From CAZZCU01 sp964652825 (lineage in GTDB: Bacteria > Bdellovibrionota_B > Oligoflexia > Oligoflexales > CAZZCU01): a stretch of DNA of 64,000 bases. A program made the translations under genes and the position numbers. The stretch lies in NCBI GenBank assembly GCA_964652825.1, contig CAZZCU010000010.1, positions 1 to 64,000 of the forward strand. Direction: 5' to 3'. Each line of letters opens with the position of its first letter. Positions within the stretch are counted from its first letter, which is position 1. Shown one piece after another: positions 7,890 to 17,096 of this stretch. A model generated the notes under the pieces. It was given only the letters and a program-made list of their open reading frames with translations, was not told the origin of the DNA and ran no database searches.

Positions 7890-8735
7890 CTACTCCGTTA
7901 TCTGCATCTGTGTTTGTTGTTGTATTGTTTCACGAGGCAGGCGCCGCGTCACCCCCGGGGGTGGTTGCCGGTGTTTTTGCCGATGCCGGTCGTAGTTATA
8001 GACATCGTCCGCTCCGACGGCGGTAGTCGTCCTGGAGGCCGGGGTGCCGGGTGCCTGGGGGCTGGCAGCGGCCGGTGGCTGATAGACCGGGCCACGAATC
8101 CCAGGCCGGCCCACCAGGGGTACGGGCCTGGCAACCGCTTGGTTTTTTTGTTGAGCGGCGGTGCTGAATTCTTGCACAAAAGTTTGGACCCGTGCCGGGT
8201 CATGCACCGGCTTAAGTGCGTATTGGGGATGTTTGCCCATGAAGTTCAGATCCGAATCGATCGCCACCAGCTTGTCGTCGGTGAGCAATGCGGTCGGTGC
8301 CACCTGCGTGAATTTCAACGGTTTGAGAAACACCGGGATATTCTGGTCTTTCAAAAACTTCAGGCGTGACATGTATTGATGCGCGTATTTGCGTCCCAGC
8401 AAGACCTGAACATCGATATTGCGGTATTGCGCCAGATAAAGTGCCGCGCAGATTTCGCCATCGGTCAGATAATCGGTGACCAACCAGATGCGTTTGGTCG
8501 CGGCGCCGATTTGATTCAAAATCGCGGCGCGCAGCTCGGTAAAGCTTTGCAGGGCCGGTGGTTGCGTGTTTGGATCCGTGACGGCGGTATCTGACGCGTT
8601 CATGCTGTCGGTTGTCGTTGGTGTCGTCGTGGTATTGCCGTAGACAATGCCAGCCATCACGCACAAACCCGTCCCCAGCAGGCGGAACACGGCCTTTCCC
8701 GGACGGTAGCGGTGATGTGATGCATCCATAGTCAT
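7890..8735 (-). CDS. exported phospholipase D-like protein with degenerate active site
   Basis: The product has 281 residues. A hydrophobic segment near residues 16-33 is a signal peptide or anchor. Residues ~65-180 resemble one phospholipase D/endonuclease domain: FTELRAAILNQIGAATKRIWLVTDYLTDGEI, then DVQVLLGRKY, then LTDDKLVAIDSDLNFMG. In active members the last part reads HxKxxxxD; here the histidine is replaced (ALLTDDKLVAID), so catalysis is doubtful. The last ~90 residues are Pro/Gln/Arg-rich and look disordered. Only 12 nt separate it from rsmB upstream and 10 nt from the lipoprotein gene downstream. Confidence 0.7.
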   Translation of the reverse strand: MTMDASHHRYRPGKAVFRLLGTGLCVMAGIVYGNTTTTPTTTDSMNASDTAVTDPNTQPPALQSFTELRAAILNQIGAATKRIWLVTDYLTDGEICAALYLAQYRNIDVQVLLGRKYAHQYMSRLKFLKDQNIPVFLKPLKFTQVAPTALLTDDKLVAIDSDLNFMGKHPQYALKPVHDPARVQTFVQEFSTAAQQKNQAVARPVPLVGRPGIRGPVYQPPAAASPQAPGTPASRTTTAVGADDVYNYDRHRQKHRQPPPGVTRRLPRETIQQQTQMQITE

Positions 8736-8746
8736 TCTAGGGAACT

Positions 8747-8752
8747 ATTATA
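8747..8752 (-). promoter_or_regulatory. perfect -10 (TATAAT) 11 nt before the PLD-like gene start
   Basis: On the minus strand a TATAAT ends 11 nt before the ATG at 8735, at the very end of rsmB. No good -35 is seen at 17 nt and there is no Shine-Dalgarno before the ATG. If used, transcription would start within a few bases of the start codon and the message would be almost leaderless. Read-through from rsmB is the simpler explanation. Confidence 0.25.
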
Positions 8753-10127
8753 ACTCATTTTTGACTTTGATAATAAATGCACCAAAGCCATCCATGTTGT
8801 CCTGGTTGCCGGCATAGATGAGAAGCACGTTGTCACGGGTTACATACCGCTTGTAATAGTCCGGCAGGCGATGAACCGGTGAGATCAATTCCAGTTTATC
8901 GCCGTATTCGCTCTTGAGCCACTTCAGGTGATGGAAGGTCTCGTCCGGCTCAAACGAGCACACGGAATAAATTAGTTCCCCGCCGGCCTTGAGTTGTTTC
9001 AGTGCGTGGGTCAGCATCAGGCGTTGGCGCTCGGCGGAACGCGGGATAATAGCGGCGTCTTTGTGCCACTTGCCTTCTGGATGCCGACGCAGCACGCCAA
9101 GCCCCGAGCAGGGGGCATCGAGCAGGATTTTATCGAGTTTGGTCGGTGCCTGCCATTCCATGAAATCGACTTCCTGCAGCTCAATACCTTGATGACCAAG
9201 TCGTTGCAGATTGTCACGTACGCGCGCCATTTGCGCCGGGTTCTTCTCCAGGCCCAGCAGTTTGGCTTTGCCGCCGCTCAGTTCAAAAATATGCCCCAGC
9301 TTGCCGCCGGGACCACAACAGACATCCGCGATCGTCTCTTCCGGTCGCGGATCGACTAAATAGGGAATCAGCTGCGAGGCTTCATCTTGAATCGAGTACA
9401 TGCCGTGCTGAAACAACGAGCCGCTATCAAGATTGGGTGCTTCGCGCAAATGCAGGCAGATACGCAGCGGGCGGCGTTCGCTATGGGTTCTTTCGGTTTT
9501 CAGCAAGTTTGATTGCAGTTGGGAGATACCTTCGATAGGGGTTTTCAAGGTGTTGACGCGCACCGAACAAGGCGGGACCTGGTTGTTTGCCGCTAGCATG
9601 AGTTCCATGCGATCAAAACGAAAATGCTGCAACCACCGATCAACGACCCAACGTGGATGCGCAAACTGCAATGCCAGATACTCCGCTGGTTTTGCGGTCT
9701 TATCGGGTTTGGGGAAATAAGCGGCGCGCCGGGCGATTTGTCGCAAAATTCCGTTGGCGAACGAGACAGCGTTGGCATTGCCGCGCGCGCGTACGTATTC
9801 GACGCTTTCGTTGACCGCGGCGCGATCCGGCACGCGATCCATATAAAAAATCTGATAGGTCGCAAGCACCAGTGCGGTTTGAATGTGCGGCGAGGTTTTG
9901 GTGAGATCGCGTGAAGCGGTGTTTTGCAGGATCCAAAAAATTTTTGAATACCAGCGCAGACTGCCAAATAAAATTTCTTTAGCGAAGTTACGATCCAGGC
10001 GTACGACTTTTTTGCCGTGCTTTTGATAGAGTTCTTCGAGCGCGTCTTCGGGCTTTTTATGCTCAAACATCGTTTGAAAAAAAGCGTCGTAGGCGATTTC
10101 GCGCCCGATGGAGAGACTGCCGCTCAT
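8748..10127 (-). CDS. rsmB: 16S rRNA (cytosine-C5) methyltransferase, RsmB/NOP2/Sun family
   Basis: The product has 459 residues. The first ~150 form a NusB-like RNA-binding domain, as in RsmB. The C-terminal part is the SAM-dependent m5C methyltransferase: VCCGPGGKLGHIFEL (SAM-binding loop I), the catalytic motif DAPCSGLGVLRRHPEGKW, and the second conserved cysteine in YSVCSFEPDET. These proteins methylate a specific 16S rRNA cytosine; the exact position (C967 in E. coli RsmB) is inferred from the family. It starts 19 nt after the lapA-like stop and continues into the PLD-like gene. Confidence 0.88.
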   Translation of the reverse strand: MSGSLSIGREIAYDAFFQTMFEHKKPEDALEELYQKHGKKVVRLDRNFAKEILFGSLRWYSKIFWILQNTASRDLTKTSPHIQTALVLATYQIFYMDRVPDRAAVNESVEYVRARGNANAVSFANGILRQIARRAAYFPKPDKTAKPAEYLALQFAHPRWVVDRWLQHFRFDRMELMLAANNQVPPCSVRVNTLKTPIEGISQLQSNLLKTERTHSERRPLRICLHLREAPNLDSGSLFQHGMYSIQDEASQLIPYLVDPRPEETIADVCCGPGGKLGHIFELSGGKAKLLGLEKNPAQMARVRDNLQRLGHQGIELQEVDFMEWQAPTKLDKILLDAPCSGLGVLRRHPEGKWHKDAAIIPRSAERQRLMLTHALKQLKAGGELIYSVCSFEPDETFHHLKWLKSEYGDKLELISPVHRLPDYYKRYVTRDNVLLIYAGNQDNMDGFGAFIIKVKNEL

Positions 10128-10146
10128 TTACGTTGCTGGTCCTGAA

Positions 10147-10473
10147 TTAATAAAGTTTTTTCTCAAAGGTATTGTCGGTTGTAGTGTTGTCAGCAGCAGG
10201 TATGGGTTCAACGACGGGCAACCTGGTCTCCAGATCCTGAATGCGCTTTTTTAAACCGCGAATTACAAAATAGCGCCGAATCATACCAATGCTCAGCCAG
10301 GCACAGGCCGCGATAAATCCAAGCACAAAGAAGAGTACAGCCGCGGCCGCCAGACTTACTTGAATCAGTTGAACGCCAGGGAAAGTAATTTGTACCGGTT
10401 GTAAGTTATTGATTGCGAATATGCCGAGAAGAACTAACAGAATGGCAATAAAGATTCGCGTCAGGATCTGCAT
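10147..10473 (-). CDS. lapA: LapA-domain (DUF1049) inner-membrane protein
   Basis: The product has 108 residues with two membrane segments, at about 5-22 and 40-62, and a short cytoplasmic coiled tail (RGLKKRIQDLETRL). The INNLQPVQITFPG loop between them is typical of LapA/DUF1049 proteins. In E. coli LapA works with LapB to control LpxC and lipopolysaccharide synthesis; no lapB is present here. It lies 80 nt downstream of rpsA and 19 nt before rsmB. A location near rpsA is also seen in other Proteobacteria. Confidence 0.75.
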   Translation of the reverse strand: MQILTRIFIAILLVLLGIFAINNLQPVQITFPGVQLIQVSLAAAAVLFFVLGFIAACAWLSIGMIRRYFVIRGLKKRIQDLETRLPVVEPIPAADNTTTDNTFEKKLY

Positions 10474-10503
10474 GCTTTACTCGTCACTTGCGGAGAGATT
10501 CGC

Positions 10504-10541
10504 TCCTTCGTCTTTGCATCATAAAGATCAAAGACGAAGGA
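10504..10541 (-). terminator. 13-bp perfect stem-loop between rpsA and lapA
   Basis: TCCTTCGTCTTTG (10504-10516) is the exact reverse complement of CAAAGACGAAGGA (10529-10541), with a 12-nt loop. It lies 13 nt after the rpsA stop. No T run follows on the minus strand, so a complete intrinsic terminator is unlikely. A partial attenuator, or an mRNA 3'-end stabiliser that lets rpsA be expressed far above lapA-rsmB, fits better. Confidence 0.5.
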
Positions 10542-10553
10542 ACGGATTAACTA

Positions 10554-12308
10554 TTAACTGTTGTTGTTCTCAGGATTTTGTTCAGCAGCAGCTGTTTTAG
10601 CTTTGGAGAATGCATCAGCCAGACTGGTTTTTGGTTCAACCGTGCCGATGTATTCTTTCAGAGCTTCGCCTTCCAGATTTTTCAGGAAAGCGCGACGCGA
10701 GAGCGAGAACTTGCGTTCGTGCGTATCGGTAGCAAGAACAACAAACTCAACGGTATCGCCTTCTTTGACGACGTCGGTGGGTTTAGCCACTTGTTCGTCG
10801 GCAAGCTCGCTGACATGAATCATGCCTTCAACGCCCGGCATAATTTCCACAAAAGCACCGAAGTCGGCGACTTTAGTGATCTTACCGGTGCCTTTGGTAC
10901 CAGCCGGCATCTGTTCCGCGGCTTTAACCCAGGGGTCTTCGCCCAATTGCTTGATCCCTAACGAGAAGCGCTCAGCTTCGGTGTCGATTTGCAGGACTTT
11001 GGCTTCGATTTCGTCGCCTTTCTTGAACAAATCACCGGGATGCTTGATGCGCTCGGTCCAGCTGATATCAGAGATGTGAATCAAGCCGTCGATACCGTCT
11101 TCGATACCAACGAAGATACCAAAGTCGGTGATGTTGCGGATTTTGCCGCGAATAACGTCGCCAACCTGATATTTTTCTTTAACCAATTCCCAAGGATTCG
11201 GTTCGATCTGCTTCATGCCGAGGCTGATACGACGATTTTCGAGATCAACCGCCAGAACCACGACTTCCACCTCGTCGCCGATTTGCACGACTTTCGACGG
11301 ATGTTTGATGCGTTTCGACCAGGACATTTCACTGATATGGATCAGGCCTTCGACGCCTTGCTCCAGCTCAACAAAAGCACCGTAATCCGTCAGGCTGACC
11401 ACGCGACCTTTGGTGCGTGTTTGCGGGACGTATTTCTCGGCGGCTTTCATCCACGGATCATCTTGTAATTGCTTGTAGCCTAAGGATACGCGTTGACGCG
11501 ATTCATCATAGCTCAAGACTTTGACTTCGATCTCCTGACCGACTTCAAACAATTGCGAAGGATGATTGATGCGGCCCCACGACATATCGGTGATGTGCAA
11601 CAAGCCATCGATACCACCAAGGTCGATAAACGCGCCGTAATCGGTGATGTTTTTCACAACACCTTTGAGCATCGCGCCTTCGCGCAAGTTGGTCAGCGTT
11701 GATGAACGTAGTTTCTCGCGATCCTGCTCCAGCAGAACGCGACGGCTGAGGACGATATTGCCGCGCTTCTTATTGAACTTGATGATTTTAAATGCCAGCT
11801 TGGTGCCGATCAGTTTATCGAGGTTGCGCACGGGGCGCAGATCGACTTGTGAACCAGGCAAAAACGCCTTCACGCCGATATCAACCGACAAGCCGCCTTT
11901 GACGCGCGACATGATCGTACCTTCGACGATTTCGTTTTTCTCGTAAGCCTCGGAAATACGATCCCAGGCGCGCAGCATTTCAGCACGCTCGCGGCTGAGA
12001 ACCATCTCGCCATCGTTGTCTTCAAAACGGTCGAGGTAGACCTCAACCTGATCGCCGACGTTGATGGTGATTCCACCTTCGCCTTTGAAGAATTCATGCT
12101 TGGGGATCTCGCCTTCGGACTTGTGCCCGATGTCGACGATAACAGCATCATCCGTCAAACGAACAACCCGTCCGTGAACGATACTTCCCTCGCGGATGGT
12201 GGCTGATGAATTTTCTTGTTCAAGTAAGTCAGCGAATTCTTTGTCGAGGTTTTCGCCGCCGAAGCCAGTGTCTTCGTCTTCCCAATGGATTTTGCCGATT
12301 CCGGGCAT
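10554..12308 (-). CDS. rpsA: 30S ribosomal protein S1
   Basis: The product has 584 residues with six S1 (OB-fold) repeats in order, recognisable by GRVVRLTDDAVIVDIG, MSRVKGGLSVDIG, KNITDYGAFIDLGGIDGLLHI, VSLTDYGAFVELEQGVEGLIHI, RNITDFGIFVGIEDGIDGLIHI-type segments and a sixth ending EGMIHVSEL. S1 unfolds mRNA at the ribosome during initiation. I chose the ATG at 12306-12308 (MPGIGKIHWE) because AGGAA lies 8 nt upstream; an in-frame ATG 21 nt earlier has no such site. A candidate promoter lies about 85 nt upstream. A stem-loop separates it from lapA. Confidence 0.95.
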   Translation of the reverse strand: MPGIGKIHWEDEDTGFGGENLDKEFADLLEQENSSATIREGSIVHGRVVRLTDDAVIVDIGHKSEGEIPKHEFFKGEGGITINVGDQVEVYLDRFEDNDGEMVLSRERAEMLRAWDRISEAYEKNEIVEGTIMSRVKGGLSVDIGVKAFLPGSQVDLRPVRNLDKLIGTKLAFKIIKFNKKRGNIVLSRRVLLEQDREKLRSSTLTNLREGAMLKGVVKNITDYGAFIDLGGIDGLLHITDMSWGRINHPSQLFEVGQEIEVKVLSYDESRQRVSLGYKQLQDDPWMKAAEKYVPQTRTKGRVVSLTDYGAFVELEQGVEGLIHISEMSWSKRIKHPSKVVQIGDEVEVVVLAVDLENRRISLGMKQIEPNPWELVKEKYQVGDVIRGKIRNITDFGIFVGIEDGIDGLIHISDISWTERIKHPGDLFKKGDEIEAKVLQIDTEAERFSLGIKQLGEDPWVKAAEQMPAGTKGTGKITKVADFGAFVEIMPGVEGMIHVSELADEQVAKPTDVVKEGDTVEFVVLATDTHERKFSLSRRAFLKNLEGEALKEYIGTVEPKTSLADAFSKAKTAAAEQNPENNNS

Positions 12309-12392
12309 CTTTGATTCCTGCAGGTGCATAAAAAAAGGTTAAACTCCTAAGTAGGTTGCCCCCCATGGGCCGCCTGAAAATTTGAGTTGTAG

Positions 12393-12421
12393 TCGTTAAC
12401 ATGGCACTATGTAATTGTCAA
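12393..12421 (-). promoter_or_regulatory. candidate sigma-70 promoter of rpsA
   Basis: On the minus strand a perfect -35 TTGACA (12416-12421) is followed by exactly 17 nt and then TAACGA (12393-12398), a weak -10. It would give a leader of roughly 80 nt before the rpsA ATG. Confidence 0.4.
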
Positions 12422-12497
12422 CGCGGTAAATCTGCGAAACGTTCGCTAAAATTGTCGTTATGGCTCTGTGAAACATCCACCTTGCTGAAGGTATTTT

Positions 12498-13340
12498 ATG
12501 AGACGACTGCTGACAACCTGGTTTGCAATCCTTGCGTTCTTTGAACCGGCATTCGCTAAAGAAGTGAAAGTCGACTGCCCGCCTTTGAAAACCAAACTCC
12601 CAGAGATCGCACGCAGTGATGTTTACAAAGCCATGCCGTTTAAGGCCGGCGAAATTGCTCAGTACGAAATGCGTTATATGGGCGCGTTGGCTGGTTACGG
12701 CACGCTTGAGGTTAAAGCCCCGGAAAAGCTGAATGGCCTCTGGCACCGTGTTTTTCACGGCGAGGCCAAGACGGGTGATTGGTATAAGTTAATTTTTGTT
12801 GGTCACGATAAAATCATGGCCGTATCGCAACCCTGGGATTTTGGTATTGCCAAGTTCTACATGGAGCAGGACGAGGGCAAGTTATTCGGCTCGCGTTTTC
12901 GGCAAAAGAAGTGGCTGGAATTTGATCATAAAAATTGCAAAGCTCAGGAGCGAACCTGGGCACCGGAAAAGCCCGAAAAGCATGAAATCGTTGACTTTGC
13001 GCGCGGCGGTATAGATTCGCTGGGCGCGGCTTTTTACTTGCGGCGTCTGGATTACAAAGTCGGCAAAGTCGAGCGGGCGCCGATCTATACGTCCCAGAAA
13101 AACTGGTATCTCGAAGCAACACCGATCGCCAAGGAAACGATCGAGGTGCCCGCCGGTAAATTTGAAGCGATGAAATTAAAATTACAGACTTATATCGGCC
13201 AAGAATTGCAGCAAAAAGGCGATGTTTACTGCTGGATTGCGACCAATGTGCCTGAGCGGCCGATTGTTGCCATTCAAGCCGACATTAAAATCGGCAGTGT
13301 GTGGCTGAAGCTGAATAAATTTTCGCCCGGCCGCGGCTAA
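12498..13340 (+). CDS. exported DUF3108 family protein
   Basis: The product has 280 residues, with a signal peptide ending FEPAFA. The mature protein matches DUF3108: FKAGEIAQYEMRYMGALAGYGTLEV, then a long beta-rich region and the segment IEVPAGKFEAMKLKLQTYIG near the C-terminus. DUF3108 proteins are periplasmic or secreted; their role is not established, though an envelope function is often suspected. It is divergent from rpsA. Its stop codon overlaps the end of the convergent dnaJ-like gene by 4 nt. Confidence 0.8.
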   Translation: MRRLLTTWFAILAFFEPAFAKEVKVDCPPLKTKLPEIARSDVYKAMPFKAGEIAQYEMRYMGALAGYGTLEVKAPEKLNGLWHRVFHGEAKTGDWYKLIFVGHDKIMAVSQPWDFGIAKFYMEQDEGKLFGSRFRQKKWLEFDHKNCKAQERTWAPEKPEKHEIVDFARGGIDSLGAAFYLRRLDYKVGKVERAPIYTSQKNWYLEATPIAKETIEVPAGKFEAMKLKLQTYIGQELQQKGDVYCWIATNVPERPIVAIQADIKIGSVWLKLNKFSPGRG

Positions 13341-14278
13341 AGGCCACTGGCACGCAGTTTTTCGATCAGCTCGCGCTGCTCGTCGGTGAGTTGTGCCGGC
13401 ACCTGGATTTCGATTACCGCATATAAATCGCCCTGTGCTTGCGTGCCGTGGGCGGGAAACCCCAGCCCTTTCAAGCGCACGCGCGTACCGCTTTTTATGC
13501 CAGCGGGGATTTTGATGCGTTTAGGGCCCTGCGGTGTGCTGACTTCGGTCGCGCCGCCCAGTGCGGCTTCTGAAAAGCTTAGCTCGGTACGAACCTCGAT
13601 ATTTTGCTCGACGCGTTTATACAGCGGATGTGGTGCCACGGTGACAACAACGTAAAGATCGCCATCACCGCCCGGCCCGGCGACGCCGCGGCCGGCAACC
13701 CGTAGTTTGGCGCCGTCTTTGATGCCGGCGGGAATCTTGACAGTCAAATCCCGCGTTGAGCCGTCGCTCAAAGAGAAACTGATGCGCCGCTCACCACCGC
13801 GATAGGCTTCGTCAAAACTGATGGTTTGCGGATATTCGACATCTTGTCCCTTAGGCATGGCGGTACGACGTCCGCCGCGTTGACCACGATAGCCGGCGTG
13901 ACTGACATCTTCATAGGCGGTGGAATAGCCACCATAACCGCCGGCGCCATTGGTAAACATGCGCGCGAAGAAGCCGCCGGCTCCACCCAGTCCGAGCTCG
14001 TCAAAAATGGACGCGAAGTCGGTGCCGCGGAAAATGTCCTCGGTGCTATATTGCTGGTGGAAGCGGCTGTCGCCGAATTGATCATATTGCTGGCGTTTGG
14101 ATTTATCGGAAAGAACGGCGTAGGCCTCATTGACCTGCTTAAATTTTTCTTCCGCCTCTTTATTGTCGGGGTTGCGATCCGGGTGGTATTGCAACGCCAA
14201 TTTGCGAAACGCCTTCTTGATATCGGCATCCGACGCAGTTTTGGCAACGCCCAGTGTCTCGTAATAATTATTTGCCAT
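13337..14278 (-). CDS. DnaJ-type co-chaperone without zinc fingers (CbpA-like)
   Basis: The product has 313 residues. It starts with a J domain (YYETLGVAKTASDADIKKAFRKL) containing the essential HPD (QYHPDRNPD), which stimulates Hsp70/DnaK ATPase. A Gly/Phe-rich linker follows (GLGGAGGFFARMF, GAGGYGGYS). Two C-terminal beta domains bind substrate (FDEAYRGGERRISF; VEQNIEVRTELSFSEAALGG). The Cys-rich zinc module of true DnaJ is absent, so this is a type II J protein like CbpA. I start at 14278 (MANNYYETLG), preceded by GGGAGC, rather than at the ATG 24 nt upstream. Confidence 0.9.
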   Translation of the reverse strand: MANNYYETLGVAKTASDADIKKAFRKLALQYHPDRNPDNKEAEEKFKQVNEAYAVLSDKSKRQQYDQFGDSRFHQQYSTEDIFRGTDFASIFDELGLGGAGGFFARMFTNGAGGYGGYSTAYEDVSHAGYRGQRGGRRTAMPKGQDVEYPQTISFDEAYRGGERRISFSLSDGSTRDLTVKIPAGIKDGAKLRVAGRGVAGPGGDGDLYVVVTVAPHPLYKRVEQNIEVRTELSFSEAALGGATEVSTPQGPKRIKIPAGIKSGTRVRLKGLGFPAHGTQAQGDLYAVIEIQVPAQLTDEQRELIEKLRASGL

Positions 14279-14475
14279 CTTCGTTCTGCTCCCGCTGGGC
14301 ATCGTTGGTCGATTGTCGACGCCATTTCTCCCAACATAGGCTCGATATTGCGTCTGTCAAGGGTATCCGTCTATCGACCGGTCGCCTATCATGCCGCAAT
14401 TTAAGGGGTTTTGTGTTAAACTAAGCTGTATTGCCCGTCAAGCCGAAGATTCTCGACTTTATTGCGAGGTTACGG

Positions 14476-14952
14476 ATGCAGCATCCGCATCAACGCCGTC
14501 TCATCGTTCTGGTTTTGCTGTTCGCGGCACTGGTTACCGGTGGCGGTTATATGGCTGATCAACAGCTGCGTTTAAATGGTAGGCGCGCCGAGGCCCGGTT
14601 GTTATTGTCTTACATGGCGACCTTACAGAGCGCCTATTATGCCGACAAAAATAAATATGTACGTTTTGATGATTGGTATGGCGCGCCGGAGCAGGGCAAG
14701 AGTCGTTGTCAACGGCCGCTGGGAGCGGCAGAACTTGGTTTTGTCATCGAGAGCTGTGCCAAGGCTGATGAACAGGTGAAGGTACGTTACGCGTATCGAG
14801 CGCCGATCAAGGAGTCGACGGTGTTTGCCGGCGAGGGTGCCTCCGGCAGCGATGAGCTGGGGCAAAGTTTGGTATGTCTGGGAGAAACGACGCAAGATGG
14901 CTGGCGGGTGGATCAAAGCAAAATTCCCGAGCACGTTCGTGACTGTCGGTAG
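14476..14952 (+). CDS. single-pass membrane protein, pilin-like
   Basis: The product has 158 residues. An N-terminal basic stretch (MQHPHQRR) leads into one membrane segment (LIVLVLLFAALVTGGGYMA), then a helix and AEARLLLSYMATLQSAYYADKNKY, which strongly resembles the helix and first loop of type IV pilin-like proteins. No prepilin cleavage site (GFTLIE) is visible, so it is not a classical pilin. Four cysteines lie in the C-terminal part. GAGG lies 7 nt before the chosen ATG; a TTG 45 nt upstream is in frame. The next gene starts 5 nt after the stop, so the two are probably co-transcribed. Confidence 0.65.
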   Translation: MQHPHQRRLIVLVLLFAALVTGGGYMADQQLRLNGRRAEARLLLSYMATLQSAYYADKNKYVRFDDWYGAPEQGKSRCQRPLGAAELGFVIESCAKADEQVKVRYAYRAPIKESTVFAGEGASGSDELGQSLVCLGETTQDGWRVDQSKIPEHVRDCR

Positions 14953-14956
14953 GCGT

Positions 14957-16176
14957 GTGCGGACACGGTGGTTGTTGGTACCACTGCTGAGCATCCTCAT
15001 GCTTATGACGGTGCCGGCGGAGGCGCGTTTTCTGCACGAGGATGCCAGTGAGATTGATCGCGAAGAACGCCTAAGCAGCGAAACCTACAACGATGAAATC
15101 AGTTATCGGTATCCGCGTCGTTGGCAGGAAACCTGGGCGCAAAGTACACTCGGTTATCGCGTCAGCGCCGGCAGCTACAATGTGTCGCGTTTTATGTTTC
15201 TCGAAGACATCAAAGTCACCACCGACTTCGAGCGCCCGGTATCTTTTGGTTTCCGACAAACTCGCGACGAAGACATGATCGAGCAGCGCGTCGAATCCGA
15301 GTTGCGGGTAAGCGTTAATCATGCGCCGATGCGTTTTGCGATTTTGGGTGATGGTGGCACATTTAAACAGTATGGCGATCTGGGGTTCGCGCTGACATTC
15401 CTGCCCACGGAACAATTCAGCATCGAGCTACAATACTGGTCCGTGGATCATTACTACAATTCCCGCAAAGAATTTCCGATCGATACGTATCGCCAGCGGC
15501 CACAATCTTATGTGTTGCATTTACACTGGCAGTTGCCGGGCGCGATGCGGCTGGAATACTCGCTCAATCTTGATTTGCATACGCGCTGGGCGCGGCTTAG
15601 TCAGGATTACACTTACGATTATCGGCGGACTATTCATGAGTGGGCGATACGGGTGGGCGAGCAACGTGGCTGGAGTTTTAACTTGGAAGCTAATTTTGCC
15701 ACCAAACTAGAGAAAAAGGAGTATCAGCTCGCGGTTGGCAATTATTATAAGTCGCTTGATCGGCGCATTTATGTCGTCGAAGCTAACACGGTGTACTCAC
15801 CAACCGTGGATCAGGACACCACGATCGGCATTATGCAAATCATCCGTGATGCGGCGTATGCATATGGTCAGGATGCGGCGGTGACGGCGGAGATGATTGT
15901 CGAGCCATACAGTCCGACGGCTACGCGTCGCGAAATGGCGTATTATGCAACGCACTATCGGCCGCTCGCGGGTGCGACGTACATCCAATATGGTTTGTTT
16001 ATCAATAATGTGCAGCGCACCGAAGTCGGCAGTGACGACCGGAGCGATAACGAAGTCAAGTTGCAGCTGGCTTGGGATTTTCAGTTTGATAAATACGCGT
16101 CGGTGTTCCTGAACACGACTTGGGACCTTGATCAGTTGCAGCAAGACTTCCCGTTTAAACATACGCCATTCAAACC
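14957..16176 (+). CDS. outer-membrane beta-barrel-like protein, cut by assembly gap
   Basis: At least 406 residues are visible before the frame enters the run of N. I place the start at a GTG 4 nt after the preceding stop because it gives a good signal peptide (RTRWLLVPLLSILMLMTVPAEA); the frame is open further upstream inside the neighbouring gene. The mature part alternates short amphipathic strands rich in Tyr, Arg and Trp (for example MRLEYSLNLDLHTRWARL, TYIQYGLFINNVQR, LQLAWDFQFDKYASVFLNTT), as in transmembrane barrels. I do not recognise the family. The C-terminus is lost in the gap. Confidence 0.65.
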
Positions 16177-16276
16177 NNNNNNNNNNNNNNNNNNNNNNNN
16201 NNNNNNNNNNNNNNNNNNNNNNNNNNNNNNNNNNNNNNNNNNNNNNNNNNNNNNNNNNNNNNNNNNNNNNNNNNNN
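16177..16276. other. assembly gap of 100 N
   Basis: Exactly 100 undetermined bases, the conventional length for a gap of unknown size. It removes the 3' ends of both flanking genes, which converge here, so further genes could be missing. Confidence 0.99.
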
Positions 16277-16886
16277 TCCGCAACGCATCCAGCTTATCAA
16301 ACTGCCGATGCATGCTGCGCTCTTGTGTCAGTGCTCGCGCCTCGCCCAGCGTCAACCAGCGAACGTCGTGCGACTCCTCACTGATTTGTGGCGGTAGTTC
16401 GTCGGTAAGCATCAGATAACGCACATCGTAATGATAATGTTCCGGCTCCGTTGGGCGTGCAGGAATCAAATGTCGATCGAGATCAAACGGCAGGGGAAAA
16501 TCCAGATCGTCCAAGCCAAATAAATGTTCGTAGGTTAAAAACTCGCTGCTGCTTAAACCGGATTCTTCCTGCACTTCATCACGAGCCACCGCATGCAGGC
16601 GATGGTTGCCATCGGCGTGACCGCCGAGTTGTAACCACATATTGAGTTTGCGATGGTGTGTCAGCAGTACCTTGGTCATGGTGCGATTGCTCACCAGGGC
16701 GCTGGCGGTAAAATGTCCATACGGATTTGTGCGATCAAACCACGGTTGCGGTCGCTCGGTAAAATCCACGAACCATTGCCGGATTATGGCTTCTTCCTGG
16801 GGGTCGTAAGTGGCATGCGTAAGTGTCTGGCTTTGCCAGGTCCGCTGATAAGCGGACAATTTTTGCAAGGTCAGCGCGATGGCCAT
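16277..16886 (-). CDS. Nudix hydrolase, C-terminus lost in the gap
   Basis: About 203 residues are visible from the ATG at 16886. A ~45-residue N-terminal helical part precedes a Nudix domain. The Nudix box is around GGHADGNH...ARDEVQEESGL: the glycines and the EVQEE metal-binding part are present, while the first glutamate of Gx5E is replaced by a neutral or basic residue. Nudix enzymes cleave nucleoside diphosphates linked to another group; the substrate is not evident. A following HYHYDVRYLML...ISEESHDVRWLTLGEA segment is typical of this family. Confidence 0.85.
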
Positions 16887-17046
16887 GCCCGGAGAGTCTC
16901 CAAAGATCGGTCTCTCAAACTCTCACTTATTGCTTATAAAATGTCTACAACTTAGACGCTGACAGTCTACAGGCAGGGCATTTCCTCTAATCGATCTGCT
17001 AAGTCCCTAAAATTATTGAATCTAAAGATAGGTATGAAACTTGTAA

Positions 17047-17059
17047 TACCCCTGGGGTA
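17047..17059. promoter_or_regulatory. 13-bp dyad TACCCCTGGGGTA upstream of the Gly-rich lipoprotein
   Basis: TACCCC and GGGGTA are exact mirror complements around one base, 38 bp before the ATG of the glycine-rich lipoprotein gene. It could be a repressor or activator site. The region 16887-17046 otherwise shows only a short GTCTA/TAGAC repeat and no convincing promoter. Confidence 0.3.
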
Positions 17060-17096
17060 AGGCTAAAAGTATGTCCTGCACTCAGGGAGAACTAAT

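Noticed and set aside
16177..16276. Continuous frames reading through the N run
   Set aside because: The frames exist only because N codons are not stops; both flanking genes are treated as truncated at the gap.
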